64,000 nt of DNA, from assembly GCA_003427395.1 (NCBI GenBank), contig BFEA01000099.1, positions 3,160,124 through 3,224,123 of the forward strand, given 5' to 3'. The translations under genes and the position numbers were made by a program. Positions 10,111-20,499 of the stretch are shown here, piece by piece. This stretch comes from Chara braunii (Eukaryota > Streptophyta > Charophyceae > Charales > Characeae). The notes beneath the pieces are model-generated. The model searched no databases. It was not told the DNA's origin and saw only the letters and a list, made by a program, of their open reading frames with translations. The stretch's first letter is position 1, and each line of letters starts with the position of its first letter.

Positions 10111-10550
10111 AGGATTCGGATCTCACAAATGCCGGAGGAGGTCATCCCCATCTGCTTACTTTTTCCAGATGATCTCATAATTATGGTAGAAGCCACACAC
10201 AACAATCTGGAGGAAATTCAGAAATTGATGGAACGATTTACAATAGTCTCTGATATGGTAGTGAACTGGGGGTAAAAGACACAAGAATGGTGGATTCACT
10301 ACCAAGGGGTGCACCCTCCAGACTCACCACAAGTTGAATGGAGACCTCGATGGAACCATCAGTAGCAGATATGCATCGACATACAGAATCAGATCATGGT
10401 ATACCTAGACCAGCTAAGCAGAACTGAGTGAGGTCAGGTGACATAATTACTCCCGGGTAGTTTGTTGAGGATTCCCGACCTCAAGATTTCATGCTTGAAT
10501 AAAGGATCCTCTACCTTTCCCCAAAAAAACAATAAATAAAAAAAATCCCC
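10111..10550 (+). pseudogene. LINE 1: 3' portion in opposite orientation
   Basis: The plus strand encodes PEEVIPIC, FPDDLIIMVEATHNN and VSDMVVN, the RT catalytic-box region (FADD altered to FPDD), and continues to about 10340. The terminal part 10453-10550 matches the 3' tail also seen at 56935-57015 and, reversed, at 35765-35840 (TTGAGG..CCC.ACCTC, then GAATAAAGG), followed by A-rich sequence. About 100 nt overlaps the inverted copy's end at 2026-2135. Overlapping, opposed 5' and 3' halves are the signature of twin-primed LINE insertion. Confidence 0.7.
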
Positions 10551-10703
10551 ATTTCAAGAGTGGTGTAGCAAAGGCCCGAAGTCTGGATGACCACAAAGTG
10601 CGTGGAGATATGGTCTGAGACCATTGTCTTTTCTCTTTTTTTTTTTTTTTTTTCTTTTTGTTCCTTGCAGTGGTGAGGCTTTGCAAATGATTCTTTCTTT
10701 TTT
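10551..10703. other. unassigned spacer
   Basis: Contains a T-rich tract (about 10629-10661) and no recognisable gene. Confidence 0.3.
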
Positions 10704-10888
10704 GGGTAATTACGCCGTGGTGACAAAAACAGTTTGAAATTGCACTTCAGCCATTCCCCTGAACGTACGACACCCCCTCTTGACCATACTGGACTGGAAA
10801 GCTAGCTTGTATGCATTTGACATTTTCAGGCGAAATGCCTGAAGTGCAATTTGAAACTGTTTTTGTGACCACTGTGTAGTTTCCCCCC
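10704..10888. mobile_element. MITE family B copy 1
   Basis: Long imperfect terminal inverted repeats. The left begins GGGTAATTACG and carries GTGACAAAAACAGTTTGAAA and TTGCACTTCAG; the right arm mirrors it (CTGAAGTGCAATTTGAAACT, then GTTTTTGTGACC). The ~185 bp unit is non-coding. Related copies are at 37202-37385 and 38592-39228. Confidence 0.7.
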
Positions 10889-11156
10889 TTTTTTTTCCCT
10901 TTTAAGTTAGGGCTGTCCTGGAGATATCTGGAGCTGACCACACTGGCCTAGCTTAGTTGGCAGTACTTGGTACACCCCTGAACTGTTGACATACAGACCT
11001 GAGTTTTTCTCTTTTTTTTTTTGGGCGGGGAATAAACCTTGGTTCTTGTAGCTTAGCCTGCCGGTTCGAGGCCATGCGTCCATGGTGGGGCCTGAAGCCC
11101 TAAAGTACGCATCAGAATCTACAGTGAAGGCGCCCGTTGAACCCACCGGAAGTTTG
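10889..11156. other. unassigned spacer
   Basis: No recognisable gene or terminal repeat. Forms the left flank of Ty3/gypsy element 1. Confidence 0.3.
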
Positions 11157-12062
11157 TGACAAACCACTTCCCAACCCCGTGCCATCTTTCGTACCCCTTC
11201 TTTTGCCTGTATCATACCAACCCTAGGAAAACCCCGTTTTGAGTTTTTGCTTTCGGGTGCCGCATTTTCCTTTTTTAAGAGCTTTTTCGACTGCTGAGTT
11301 CTGTTTTTCTTCTTGCAAAGTCGGGAAATACATGGGAATTTACGTGCGCCTTAGCGCCGCCTTAGCGAGCGCACTGGGAATTGGGCTCGGTAGTTGGGAA
11401 TTCCGGGATAAGCGGAACTTCGACGTGTCCTTTTTGGGTGTGTGAATATTCTTGGGCGCGTCGGGGAAAACTCTCGGAATTTTGCGTGAATACGAATAGG
11501 CGTAGGATTTTCTTCTCCCGCGTCACTTTTTCGTGCGCGGATATGGTGATTTCAATTTTGAATTAGGATAGAAGCCAGTTGTAACTGTTTCGGTACCTTT
11601 TTCGTTTTTTGTTGACGGCGCCGTGCATGCAAAAGCTTCCTCCTCTCTGTCCCCCGCATCGCTCCCTCCCGCGCCTCCCTTCCCTTCTCCCTCCATTTTC
11701 TCTCTCCCCGTAATTGTCTTTCCTTGTCCATCTCTCTCTCTCCCGCTTTGCTTTCGCGCGCCCATCTCCCTTTCTTGATCATCTGAATCTTGGACCCGTC
11801 TTGCGCCACCTCTCGCGCCTTTTCTCTTCTCACCCTCTAAGTCTGGCGTACGACGCCCGGTCGATCCCCTGACAACTCCCGCTCGCCAATCAGGTGCGTG
11901 GATCGATACGACCTTCCTATCGCGCGATGAATCTGATTGGTTGAACCTTGAGTTCCGAGGGATCAGCATGAGCACTCTTCTCAAAGTCTTCTCCTCCTTC
12001 TTCTCCTCTTACACCTCAACTTTCTTGTCGCCTTCTCCCCCTTCTATCTCCCATGTCGCAAC

Positions 12063-12069
12063 TATAAAA
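12063..12069 (+). promoter_or_regulatory. LTR TATA box
   Basis: TATAAAA followed by CCCGCAAGCGCG. The same position in the 3' LTR (23034-23040) is identical. Element 2 LTRs carry CTATAAATTTCGCAAGCGCG in their sense direction, so TATA plus GCAAGCGCG is conserved across diverged LTRs and probably marks the U3/R boundary. Confidence 0.65.
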
Positions 12070-12475
12070 CCCGCAAGCGCGTCCGCAAATCTCTCTTACG
12101 TTCTTGACTCCTAAGCCAGCTTCCGGGAAGCAGTGGCTAGGCAGAGTGGATTGATGCGAGTCGGAAAGTCCTGTCAGGTTGAAGATAGGCTGGCCGATTG
12201 CGCGCTTGATCGCCACGAGCGACTGTGGGATCCGGGCGAACAGTGTCGAGTTTACGACAGCGGGGTGACGATCACAGTGGTGGGAGTTAGCACGCGACGA
12301 CCGGGATCGTCGGTGCGGGCATGAGGTTCGATGATTGGAGTTGAGTGAGTGATTGGCCCGGGGCCATAGTGGAATTAACGGCGAATGCGCCTTTGTTGTG
12401 GATTGTTATCCTTGGCTTGAGTGTAAGGCGGCGGCGCCGAACTTTTCTCTTCTCGGACCTTGTCGTCTTCTATTT

Positions 12476-12476
<1 letters not shown>

Positions 12477-12534
<58 letters not shown>

Positions 12535-12659
12535 NNNNNNNNNNNNNNNNNNNNNNNNNNNNNNNNNNNNNNNNNNNNNNNNNNNNNNNNNNNNNNNNNN
12601 NNNNNNNNNNNNNNNNNNNNNNNNNNNNNNNNNNNNNNNNNNNNNNNNNNNNNNNNNNN
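12477..12659. repeat. (CT)n microsatellite and assembly gap
   Basis: A CT dinucleotide run from about 12477 to 12534 leads into 125 unresolved bases (12535-12659). The equivalent place in the 3' LTR is an ungapped CT tract (23436-23510), so the gap is almost certainly just unresolved microsatellite. Confidence 0.9.
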
Positions 12660-13182
12660 ATGGAAATAAGTCGGCATTCTGTGTGAAAGAACTTCTTCCG
12701 GAACTCTTCCATAAGTTTCCTTGGTAATCCTCATACGCAAGGACCCTGTCTTCTTGTCTTGTGAACGGTGGATGCGTGTGTACTGAGTAATGCGATCCAA
12801 TTTTCCCTGTGTATGTCTCATTTTCGCACCTTCCACAGTGAATGCATGTATGGAATGTGTGACTCTTTTGTTGATCAGACGATTGTCGTCGGGGTTTTGT
12901 TCGAGAATGCAAGAGTGTTTAGGTTTGTAGCTCTGTTTGCACTGCGCATGCCATCTGCCTTATGCTGCACGATATCAGCAGCCGAGCCACGAGGCGGCCC
13001 TGAGAAACAAGGCGCCCAGNGACCAACGTTGTGTTGAACTGATTGGACCCGTAGCCATATGTGTGGTCAAGCTGATATGTGTTTGCTCTCTCTCTCTCTC
13101 TTATGTCAAAAAGATTGATTGGGGGACGCACGAATCGCTTTTGTTCTTAATGACGTCTCATGATATTTTGTGATTNATTGAC

Positions 13183-13722
13183 ATGTGGACTGACAAGTAC
13201 CCTTCGATTGGGCGCCAGCCTCCCGTATCTCCCATCCCAACGCGACCTTTTCCTTACAGTGAGGAAATGACACGTGTATGTGAGTGGGACGTACGAGAAG
13301 CCGTTGCACAAATCGGCAGGTGGTATTACTTCCCTCCGGCCAACCGTTGTTCTGGGTTCGTAGAAGTCGGGTTTGTAATTATCGGTACGCACTTCCCACC
13401 TTACTCGGTATTGTTGTCATTTAACGAGTTGATCGTCATTCCGCGGACGGCTGTGAAACCCCACTGGCCGCGCACTCTGTGCACCGAATGTCAGCGTTTT
13501 GAGCGCTACGAGTCCAGGGGTTTTCACTACCGTGTGCGGAGCGAAGACGAGCATAAAGAAAGAGCCACGCGGCTGAGACCCTCCACGTCAGACTCGGAAC
13601 TAACCAGCGAACGACGACGAGACTTGATACGAAAACGAGACACGCGAAGCGTGCCCAAGCCTTTCTGTTCTAAACGACGTGTTGTAGCCCGGTGGGAGGC
13701 ACGAGAATACTTTTTGGATTGA
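13183..13722 (+). CDS. LTR-embedded ORF (5' LTR, element 1)
   Basis: An intact 179-aa frame inside the LTR, in the element's sense direction, ATG GTGGAC-like start context MWTDKYPS. Conserved blocks shared with LTR ORFs of elements 2 and 3: CEWDVREAV, SGFVEVGFVIIGTHFPP, ELIVIP, HWPRTLCTECQRFERYES and a basic Arg-rich tail. The TLCTEC CxxC pair suggests a metal-binding site, although only two cysteines are adjacent. No known family recognised. Position between TATA and the LTR end places it at the start of the transcript, ahead of the PBS. Function unknown. Confidence 0.65.
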   Translation: MWTDKYPSIGRQPPVSPIPTRPFPYSEEMTRVCEWDVREAVAQIGRWYYFPPANRCSGFVEVGFVIIGTHFPPYSVLLSFNELIVIPRTAVKPHWPRTLCTECQRFERYESRGFHYRVRSEDEHKERATRLRPSTSDSELTSERRRDLIRKRDTRSVPKPFCSKRRVVARWEAREYFLD

Positions 13723-13942
13723 ATGGATCTTTCCCTCTCTTCCCGCCTTGCCCATGCGTGCATTCCGCGACGCGCGAAAACAATCGACTTGCTCCATCGG
13801 ACCAACACGGGGGATTTCAGTTTCGTCTGTGTCCCCACACTCAATTTCCAAAAATCCTTGGCACACCCCATCTTGCTGTTTTTCTGGGCCTCTTTTCCGC
13901 ACAGCTAACACTCCGAACGGAAGACAGCAAAGGGCGTGGGGT

Positions 13943-13956
13943 TGGTATCGGAGCCG
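13943..13956 (+). other. primer-binding site (initiator tRNA-Met type)
   Basis: TTGGTATCGGAGCC immediately follows the LTR. It differs by one base from the TGGTATCAGAGC site, complementary to the 3' end of initiator tRNA-Met, that is usual in plant LTR elements. It fixes the 5' LTR end. Confidence 0.75.
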
Positions 13957-14078
13957 ACACGTGTCGGTTCTGATCAAAGTAAGTCGAACTGGCGAGAGGT
14001 AGGAGAGACCCTCAACTAACTCGTCGGGATCGCTCAGTAACCTGGTCTCAGTCTAGTGCGGCTGCACCAGCAATACGA

Positions 14079-16457
14079 ATGGTGGACGGTACTAGGGTGA
14101 TCGTTAGCATCCTTGCCCCCTTCCCCTTCTTCCCTAACCATACTCATCCCGAGGCTTGGCTGAAAGCTGTCGAAGCTCAGAACTACAGCGCAACTGATCT
14201 CCCTCGCGTTCTGACATTGCTACTCCGCAACACGTCACATGACTGGTTTAGGAAACATACATGGGTAGATTGGGCTACTTTCAAGACAACCTTTTTAGCT
14301 CGATTCGATACAGTCAGTGAAGATGCTGCCTAGTACGTGCTTAAAAATCGACCCCAAGGACCAGGGGAGTTGTTGCCCGATTTTGTCGATCGGTTTCAAA
14401 CCACGTTGGACAAATCCGGGCGGGATGAGAAATCCGCTCGAGATTTGTTCATCGATCACCTACGAAGTCCGACACTGAAAGGAAAATTGCAGAAAAAGGT
14501 TCCGCCGAAAACACACCAGTTATTGGCTATCATCACTAAAGCGTTGGAGCTAGACTTGGCTGATACAAAAAAATATATCAGCCAGGGAGACGAGGACATT
14601 ACAGATACCATACGGAATGTAACGGCCAAAAGGCGATCATGGCTACAGGCGGTCGAACGGTTTTATCCCCGCCCCGACCATGACCTTCCCGGCGAGATCG
14701 TTTTCGATATCCCGACCGCTTCTCCTCCCTCTCCCCCGGTGAATCAATCGATCGCAGCCGTTAGAAGCGGAACTTCATCTGAACCCCCCTCGCCGGCCGT
14801 AACCAATCTACACCTTGCCCAGATGATCCACACGGCTACTACTAAGCAGTCCGAATGGATGGGCAACCTGATCCAAATGCAGGCCGCTCATTTGGAACGG
14901 ATGAAACAAATAATGAGCAGGCTCATTAAGCCTAATCCAGCTCCTGCTCGGCCTGCCCCTACATCGTTTCCGCTCTTACCTGCTCCGCCTGCTCTAGGAT
15001 TCGCCCCTCAGTATCCCCATCTAACTAATCCGGCAGGAAGGATCGAGTGTTTCAACTGCAAACAGCCCGGGCATTTTGCCCGAGACTGTCCGCAGCCGAA
15101 ACGTAATCCGCCTCCCCCTGTTGCGGCCCCTGTTGCCCTTAGTCAAGGACGAGTGGCCGCTCTGATGGACACGGACCAAGGAGGAGAGCTCGTAGCGTAT
15201 GCTCCAGAACAGCCTTCCTCTTCGGCGATAATAGCGTCGACCTCAGGAGTTTCTTTCTCTGATGCTGCTGACGTGGTCGATCCCCTCGAGTATCTTCATC
15301 TTGCCGGAATGATCGGAGCGATCCGATCAGCCCAAGATGATCTCGAGTGGGTCGATCGCGAGTCCAATCATGGACCACAATTTTGGACAGGAGATATTGA
15401 TGTATTGAAAACGCTCAAGCAATTAGATCTTCGTGTACCTATCCCAGTAGAACATTTGCTCACCATATCTGAAGCAGCGAACAATAAACTTCTACAACAT
15501 TGCGAGAAAAATCAAAAGCGCTTCACCTATCAGCGCATACAACGGATGTTGAAGAACAAGGAAGGAAACGAGGAGGTTGCACCTCCCGAGCCTGACACGA
15601 AAGAACCCGAAGCCGCACGAATAGCAGCGATCTCTTTAGCAGAAAAAGATCACTTCGTACGAGCTCGGCCAGTATTATGGAAAAGTGCGGAATGTGACTG
15701 TGAAGTTCGGGGCAAGCCGTTTAATGCCCTTATTGACACAGGGTCTTCTGCCGTGGCCATATCATTGGATACTGTGAAAAAGACGGGACGACTGGGATCC
15801 ATTCTTCCTCAATCTGACAAAGACAATTATATCTCTGCCGACAAGGAGGCAATAAACATCGTAGGCATTATCGAGAACGTGGCTGTAAAAGTCGGGCAAG
15901 TACACGTCCTTGTTAATGCACTCGTAATAGATGTACGTTCCTACTCTGTGTTGTTGGGATTACCTTGGGCAATGGCTGTGGGCGCACGTCTGCATTTCGA
16001 TTCGAAACAATTGGTGCTCACACAAACTGGGGGAAAGCCTCAGACTGTTCCTTTGTGGGTTTCCACCCGAACGATAAAACGAGTTCCTAACTCGCCCCAA
16101 ATAGGGATGATCCGAGGCATTGATCTCGAGGAATGCTCTCCCTCGCGCCTTGGGGATGGAATCAGGGAACGAGAATACGAAGAAGAGATGCCCAGTAAAG
16201 AGGAATGGAAGCATCTGGTTGAACTTTTCGAACATGAAACCCCTGAAGAATTTCTAGTGTGCCTCAATATCGCTCGAAGCTTCCACGTGGATTCTGAAGA
16301 CAGTGCATTCACGCCTCTTACAACCCAGGTCAATCCTTCAATCCTCCTCGGGGAACCCATATTACAAGTTTTCGATCTGGCTGATGATTTGGAACCCCCT
16401 CGCACCTTGTACGAGGGAACTCTTTCCTTACGAACGCGTTATCAGCAAATGAAATAG
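14079..16457 (+). pseudogene. gag-pro: gag and aspartic protease segment, element 1
   Basis: Frame opens at ATG 14079 (MVDGTRVIVS). Retrotransposon-gag capsid-like region in the first ~200 residues (PEAWLKAVEAQ, FKTTFLARFD, LPDFVDRFQTTLD). A Pro-rich stretch follows, then a CCHC knuckle CFNCKQPGHFARDC (15048-15089) for RNA binding. The aspartic protease motif FNALIDTGSSAVAIS has its DTGS at 15735-15746, and VLLGLPWA represents the second conserved block. An in-frame TAG interrupts at 14331-14333 (from a probable CAG) and the segment ends at TAG 16455-16457. Capsid assembly and polyprotein maturation are the known family roles. Confidence 0.85.
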
Positions 16458-18332
16458 TATTTGGACGTTTCTGTTTTTCCACCTCGATCATTACTAACGA
16501 CAGGAGCCACCATCGCCTTGATTAAACAAGAAGCGGAAGCACCGGTAAGTGACGTGCCGAATCTAATGCAAGAAATGATGGATCTAACAGGGCTAACTGT
16601 GGAACCGACTTCGGTTGGTTCAGAGACTGACGATGAAACTAAGGAAACAGAGATGATCAGCCCCGCTGAGTCCCATATGATAGCAACTGTCTTTTCTGTT
16701 CGCACCAGTAGTTTTGTTTTCTCTAGTGTCCATGAGCGGCGGGAACGACCGGTTGATTGGATTGATAAGCCTCTTAATATATCCGGGGAATCGACGATCC
16801 CCCTCCCGAGTCACGTTCCCGCGGAACTTCGGAAGTCGTTAATCCGTGTATTGAATGGTTACGCAGAAGTGTTGAGCGTGCATGACAATGATATTGGGTT
16901 AACTAATGTAATTGAACATGCCATTCTTACGGGAGATCATCCGCCCATTAGTTGCGCTCCCTACCGATACTCACCAGCTCAACGAGCGGCCGCCTTTCAG
17001 CGGATTAAGGAGTTTGAAGCTAATGGATGGATCGAACCTGCTATAGGACCATAGTCTTTTCCTGTAGTGATAGTGCCCAAGAAGGCTGGGGGGATTCGCA
17101 TTTGCATTGATTATCGAAAGTTGAATGATATCACGATTAAAGATGTGTATCCCCTCCCCCGGATTGATGAGTTATTGGATGCGATTGGGGGTGCTCGATT
17201 TTTCATCAAGTTTGATGTTCGTCATGGGTTCCATCACCTTCTTGTCCGAGAGGAAGATCGACCGAAAACAACGTTTGTGCTTTTCGAAGGTACGCGGCAA
17301 TGGATTCAATGTCCGATGGGTATTTGCAACGCCCCTGCGACTTTTCAGCGGGCCATGAACATGGCTTTTCAAAATTTCGTACGGAAGACTCGTCTAGCGC
17401 AGAGCATCATCAACTACTGCGTGATTGTGTACATGGATGACATCTTAGTGTATTCGAGTTCCTACGAGAGACACGTGCAACACATCGAATGGGCACTGCA
17501 TGCGTTACGAGATGCAGGTTTCAAGGTGGCGTTTGAGAAGTGTCAGTTTTTCCTCACCACCATTTCTTTCCTGGGGCATGTGGTAACAGACAAGGGACTC
17601 CAACCGGAGCCGCAGAAGGTGGCAGCTGTCAGGGACGCGCCAGTGCATACCACTATCACGCAAGTTCGCGCCTTTCTGGGCCTAGCCTCGTATTACCGAA
17701 GATTTATCAAGGGCTTCGCGACGATTGCGGGACCTCTCACAAATCTCCTGCGCAAGGATCACCCGTTGATCTGGACGCCGGAGTGCGATCAAGCGTTTTC
17801 CAAACTCAAGGCTGCTCTCGTTTCGGCTCCGGTCCTTATAGGACCGGATCCCGAAAAGCCTTTTGTTCTCATCACCGACTGGCAGCCAGAAGCGATTTAG
17901 GCGATCCTTGCCCAGGTGGGACCGAGCGGACTCGAGAGTGTAGTGGAGTATGCGTCCAAATCAGTACCTGCCTGCAAGCGCAATTACGCCGCTCCAACGG
18001 GTGAATGCAATGCGGCTCTCTGGGGAATCAGTCACTTCCGTGCTTACCTATACGGGCGAAAATTCACCCTGGTGACTGATCATGAGCCCCTGTTGGCTCT
18101 GAAGAAGTCGAAGGATTAGTCAGGCATGATCTGGCGATGGGCAACGATGCTGCAGAGCATGGACTTTGATATTCATCATCGAAAGCACGAGAGACACGGG
18201 AATGCGGACGGACTGACAGGACTGCACCGGCCTGAGAAGGTTCCAAAGGGTGAGGAGGTAATTCCGTGGAACGAACCCGTACAGGAAATCGGACCTCGGT
18301 ACGGCCAAGTGGAGATCTTATCGAAGCAGTAA
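16458..18332 (+). pseudogene. pol: reverse transcriptase and RNase H segment, element 1
   Basis: Same frame as gag. RT motifs: NGWIEPA, FPVVIVPKK, IRICIDYRKLNDITIKDVYP, FDVRHGFHHLLV, MGICNAPATFQRAMN and the catalytic YMDDILVYS (YMDD 17430-17441), then FLGHVV and FLGLASYYRRFIKGFA. RNase H: ITDWQPEAI, the glutamate in PTGECNAAL, and TDHEPLLAL. In-frame stops at 17052 (TAG replacing the Trp kept in element 2), 17898 and 18117 (TAG). The final TAA (18330-18332) has a positional equivalent in element 2 and may be a genuine ORF end. Confidence 0.9.
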
Positions 18333-18392
18333 GTGACAAGAGAACTAATTGTTCTGTTCTGCTCTCCCTACGTCCCCTCCTCCTCTGCCATC

Positions 18393-20123
18393 ATGACTAC
18401 CCCACTCGCCTCCGCAATCCCTTCTTCTCCTACTAACTCTGCCCCTCTCACTGCCTCGGCTTTCTTCGCCACCCTTCCCGATAAATTCTGCTATTTTTGC
18501 ACGTGTATTGCACGAGTTTATGGGGTCGACTGTCATCCCTTCGAGACCGGATTTGTCGATTGGGTAGAATGTGCCACGTGTGTCAACCGTGTGCACGGGG
18601 CCTGCGTTCGATATCGGACGAGTAGCAAGGAATGGAGGTGCCCCCTGTGTAGAACGAACAAACTCCCCACGGAGGTTCGATTCGAGGCCGCCCGTACGGA
18701 CAGTCCTGAATATGATGAAAAATACCGACGGGCGGAAGTCTGGACGGATAAAATTTTATTGGCGAAATTAGCGGGATTATCATTGGGCCATTTCACCAAA
18801 CACGACAAACGTAGGGCGACCGAGAGATCTCTGAACTATCGATGGATCAACGGTCATTTGGAAAAGCGTAAGACTGACGGATCGGGTTCGTGGCTGACAG
18901 TTCCCCGTCCCTTCCAAAGATACGATTGGATCCGATCTGCTCACGAGGAACAAGCCGCTCATTTCGCGATACGTATCACGGAGGCAATTATAGACTAGAA
19001 TCGATGGTTCTGGTCCAATATACGAAATGATGTCAAATACATTGTCGCTAACTGTCTGGTTTGTGCCGCTGATTGCGCCCCTATACGGGGACCAAACACG
19101 ATCGTGCCAACGGAAGAAGAGCGTCCCTTTCAGCGAGTCGGTATGGACACAACAGATATTGGCGTGCCACCTGGCCCAAACTGATGTGAATATTTCATCC
19201 TGTTAGTTTTAATTGACCATTTTTCCGAATACATCGAAGTCTATCCTTGTAAAACCCGAAAGGCCGCCGAAATAGCCACATACATCGAACGATTTCTCTA
19301 TACCCATCTAGATACGGAAGAAATTCTGACTGACAATGGGTCGGAATTCAAAGGTGAGGTAGAGGAACTGCTTGCGCGAAGGGGCGTCACGCTCCGACAT
19401 ACGGCACCCCACGTGTCCCAGTCGAATGGGTTGGTCGACAATGCCAACCGCACGATGAAAACCGCCCTTCGTAGGAACTTAGCGGCACACGACACGCATC
19501 CTTGGCCCGAGATCGTATATCAGATCGTCGGCATCCACCAGGCCACCCCTCACGAGTCTACAGGGTTCACCCCCTTTCAGCTTCGAACTAATAGCATCCC
19601 CTGTGTCGATTACCGGGGTAACTCGGAAATTGCCGAAGCAAGGGGTAGAGACACGCGTGCAGCCCTCAAGGCCAAGGCCAAAAGGTACACCGATTTGATG
19701 GAACGGACCGTCCCAAAGCTAGCCCGAAAAAGGCAAAGGATGACCGAGTTGGCCCACGGTAGACAGGTCCGTAGCTACGAGGCCCGGAATGGAAATGCTG
19801 GGCCCTAGTACCATTATAAATTGGGGGACCTAGTGCAGATACGTAAATGTGCACGCGACCGGAAACTCGCTCCCAAGTTCTCTGGTTGTTTTCACGTTGT
19901 CGAACTCTGGCCCAACGGCGCCAACATGGTGCACATCGCGCCTGAGGCTAGCGCCAGCCATAACTCCGTCCCCATCGTCAGACATACCTCCTACCTCCGT
20001 CTCCTTCCTCCTTCCGATCCTCCTCCCTCTTCTTCCTCGGAAAGCAAGGAAAACGACGACGATCTAACCCTCTCTCCTCTTTCTCCCTCTTGTCCCTCGT
20101 CCTCCTCTCCGACCTCGCCATGA
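18393..20123 (+). pseudogene. int: PHD-finger integrase ORF, element 1
   Basis: Begins at ATG 18393 (MTTPLASAIPSS), 60 nt after the RNase H stop. An N-terminal PHD-type C4HC3 finger follows (18489-18650): CYFC, WVECATC, VHGAC, WRCPLC. Then the usual integrase HHCC (HEEQAAH 18942 to CLVC 19064) and catalytic core: Asp in GMDTTDI (19146), Asp in LTDNGSEF (19332). The expected Glu is Asp here (GLVDN, 19437-19439) but Glu in element 2. A GPF/Y-like C-terminus follows (KLAPKFSGCFHVVE) with a Ser/acid tail, and no chromodomain. Stops: TAG 18996, TGA 19182, TAG 19806. The final TGA overlaps the ORF A start as ATGA. PHD fingers read histone tails; a targeting role is inference. Confidence 0.8.
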
Positions 20124-20499
20124 GTTTCATCACGGAGCGGGTTCTCGACGCACAGCTGCGGCAGCCACGTGGCCACATCTCATAAATCCGGCAAGTTTGT
20201 CACCCTCGGCTTAATACGGATCTCCGCCGTTTGATGCGATTCTTCTGCGACGAAGGTATCTGTGCCGCCGCCGCGTTTCGGATAGAAGGAAGACCTCACG
20301 CGATAGTGTTCACGAAGATTACTGCAGTTCATCGGCGAGCGGGTCCCAGAACGAGCCACATCACCACAGTGGCGGCATTTACCGGCGACATCAGCTCGGT
20401 CAATCCGTTGCGGCATACCGCGATCTTGGCCTCGCTGCGTGAGTGGACGGAGCAAGTGTCCAACGTGTGGCAGCACGTCCTCGCCCGGGAGGGGCTCGA
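20120..20499 (+). pseudogene. accessory ORF A (truncated by inversion), element 1
   Basis: Starts at ATG 20120 overlapping the integrase stop (ATGA). The protein MSFITERVLDA...IRQVCHPRLNTDLRRLMRFF...VVAAFTGDIS-type sequence aligns along its length with element 2 ORF A (MSFSTEQVIS, IRQVWHPRLSPDLLRFVAFF, IVVFTGNLT, RHTAVL). One in-frame TAA at 20183. Coding homology stops at the inversion breakpoint, ~30 codons short of the element 2 end. No recognised domain; mixed alpha/beta look, no membrane segment. Function unknown. Confidence 0.65.

Larger units (their letters stand above)
11157..13942 (+). repeat. 5' LTR of element 1
   Basis: Starts TGACAAACCACTT and ends just before the PBS. The first ~800 bp reappear inverted at 20500-21280 and the remainder reappears directly at 22948-24836. 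It holds a core promoter (TATAAAA at 12063), a CT microsatellite with an N gap, and an internal protein-coding frame (13183-13722). Confidence 0.85.

Noticed and set aside
11523-11984. A 153-aa minus-strand frame repeated at 20443-21087
   Set aside because: It is the antisense of LTR sequence. The two copies look similar because the LTR piece is inverted, and its orientation is opposite to the element.
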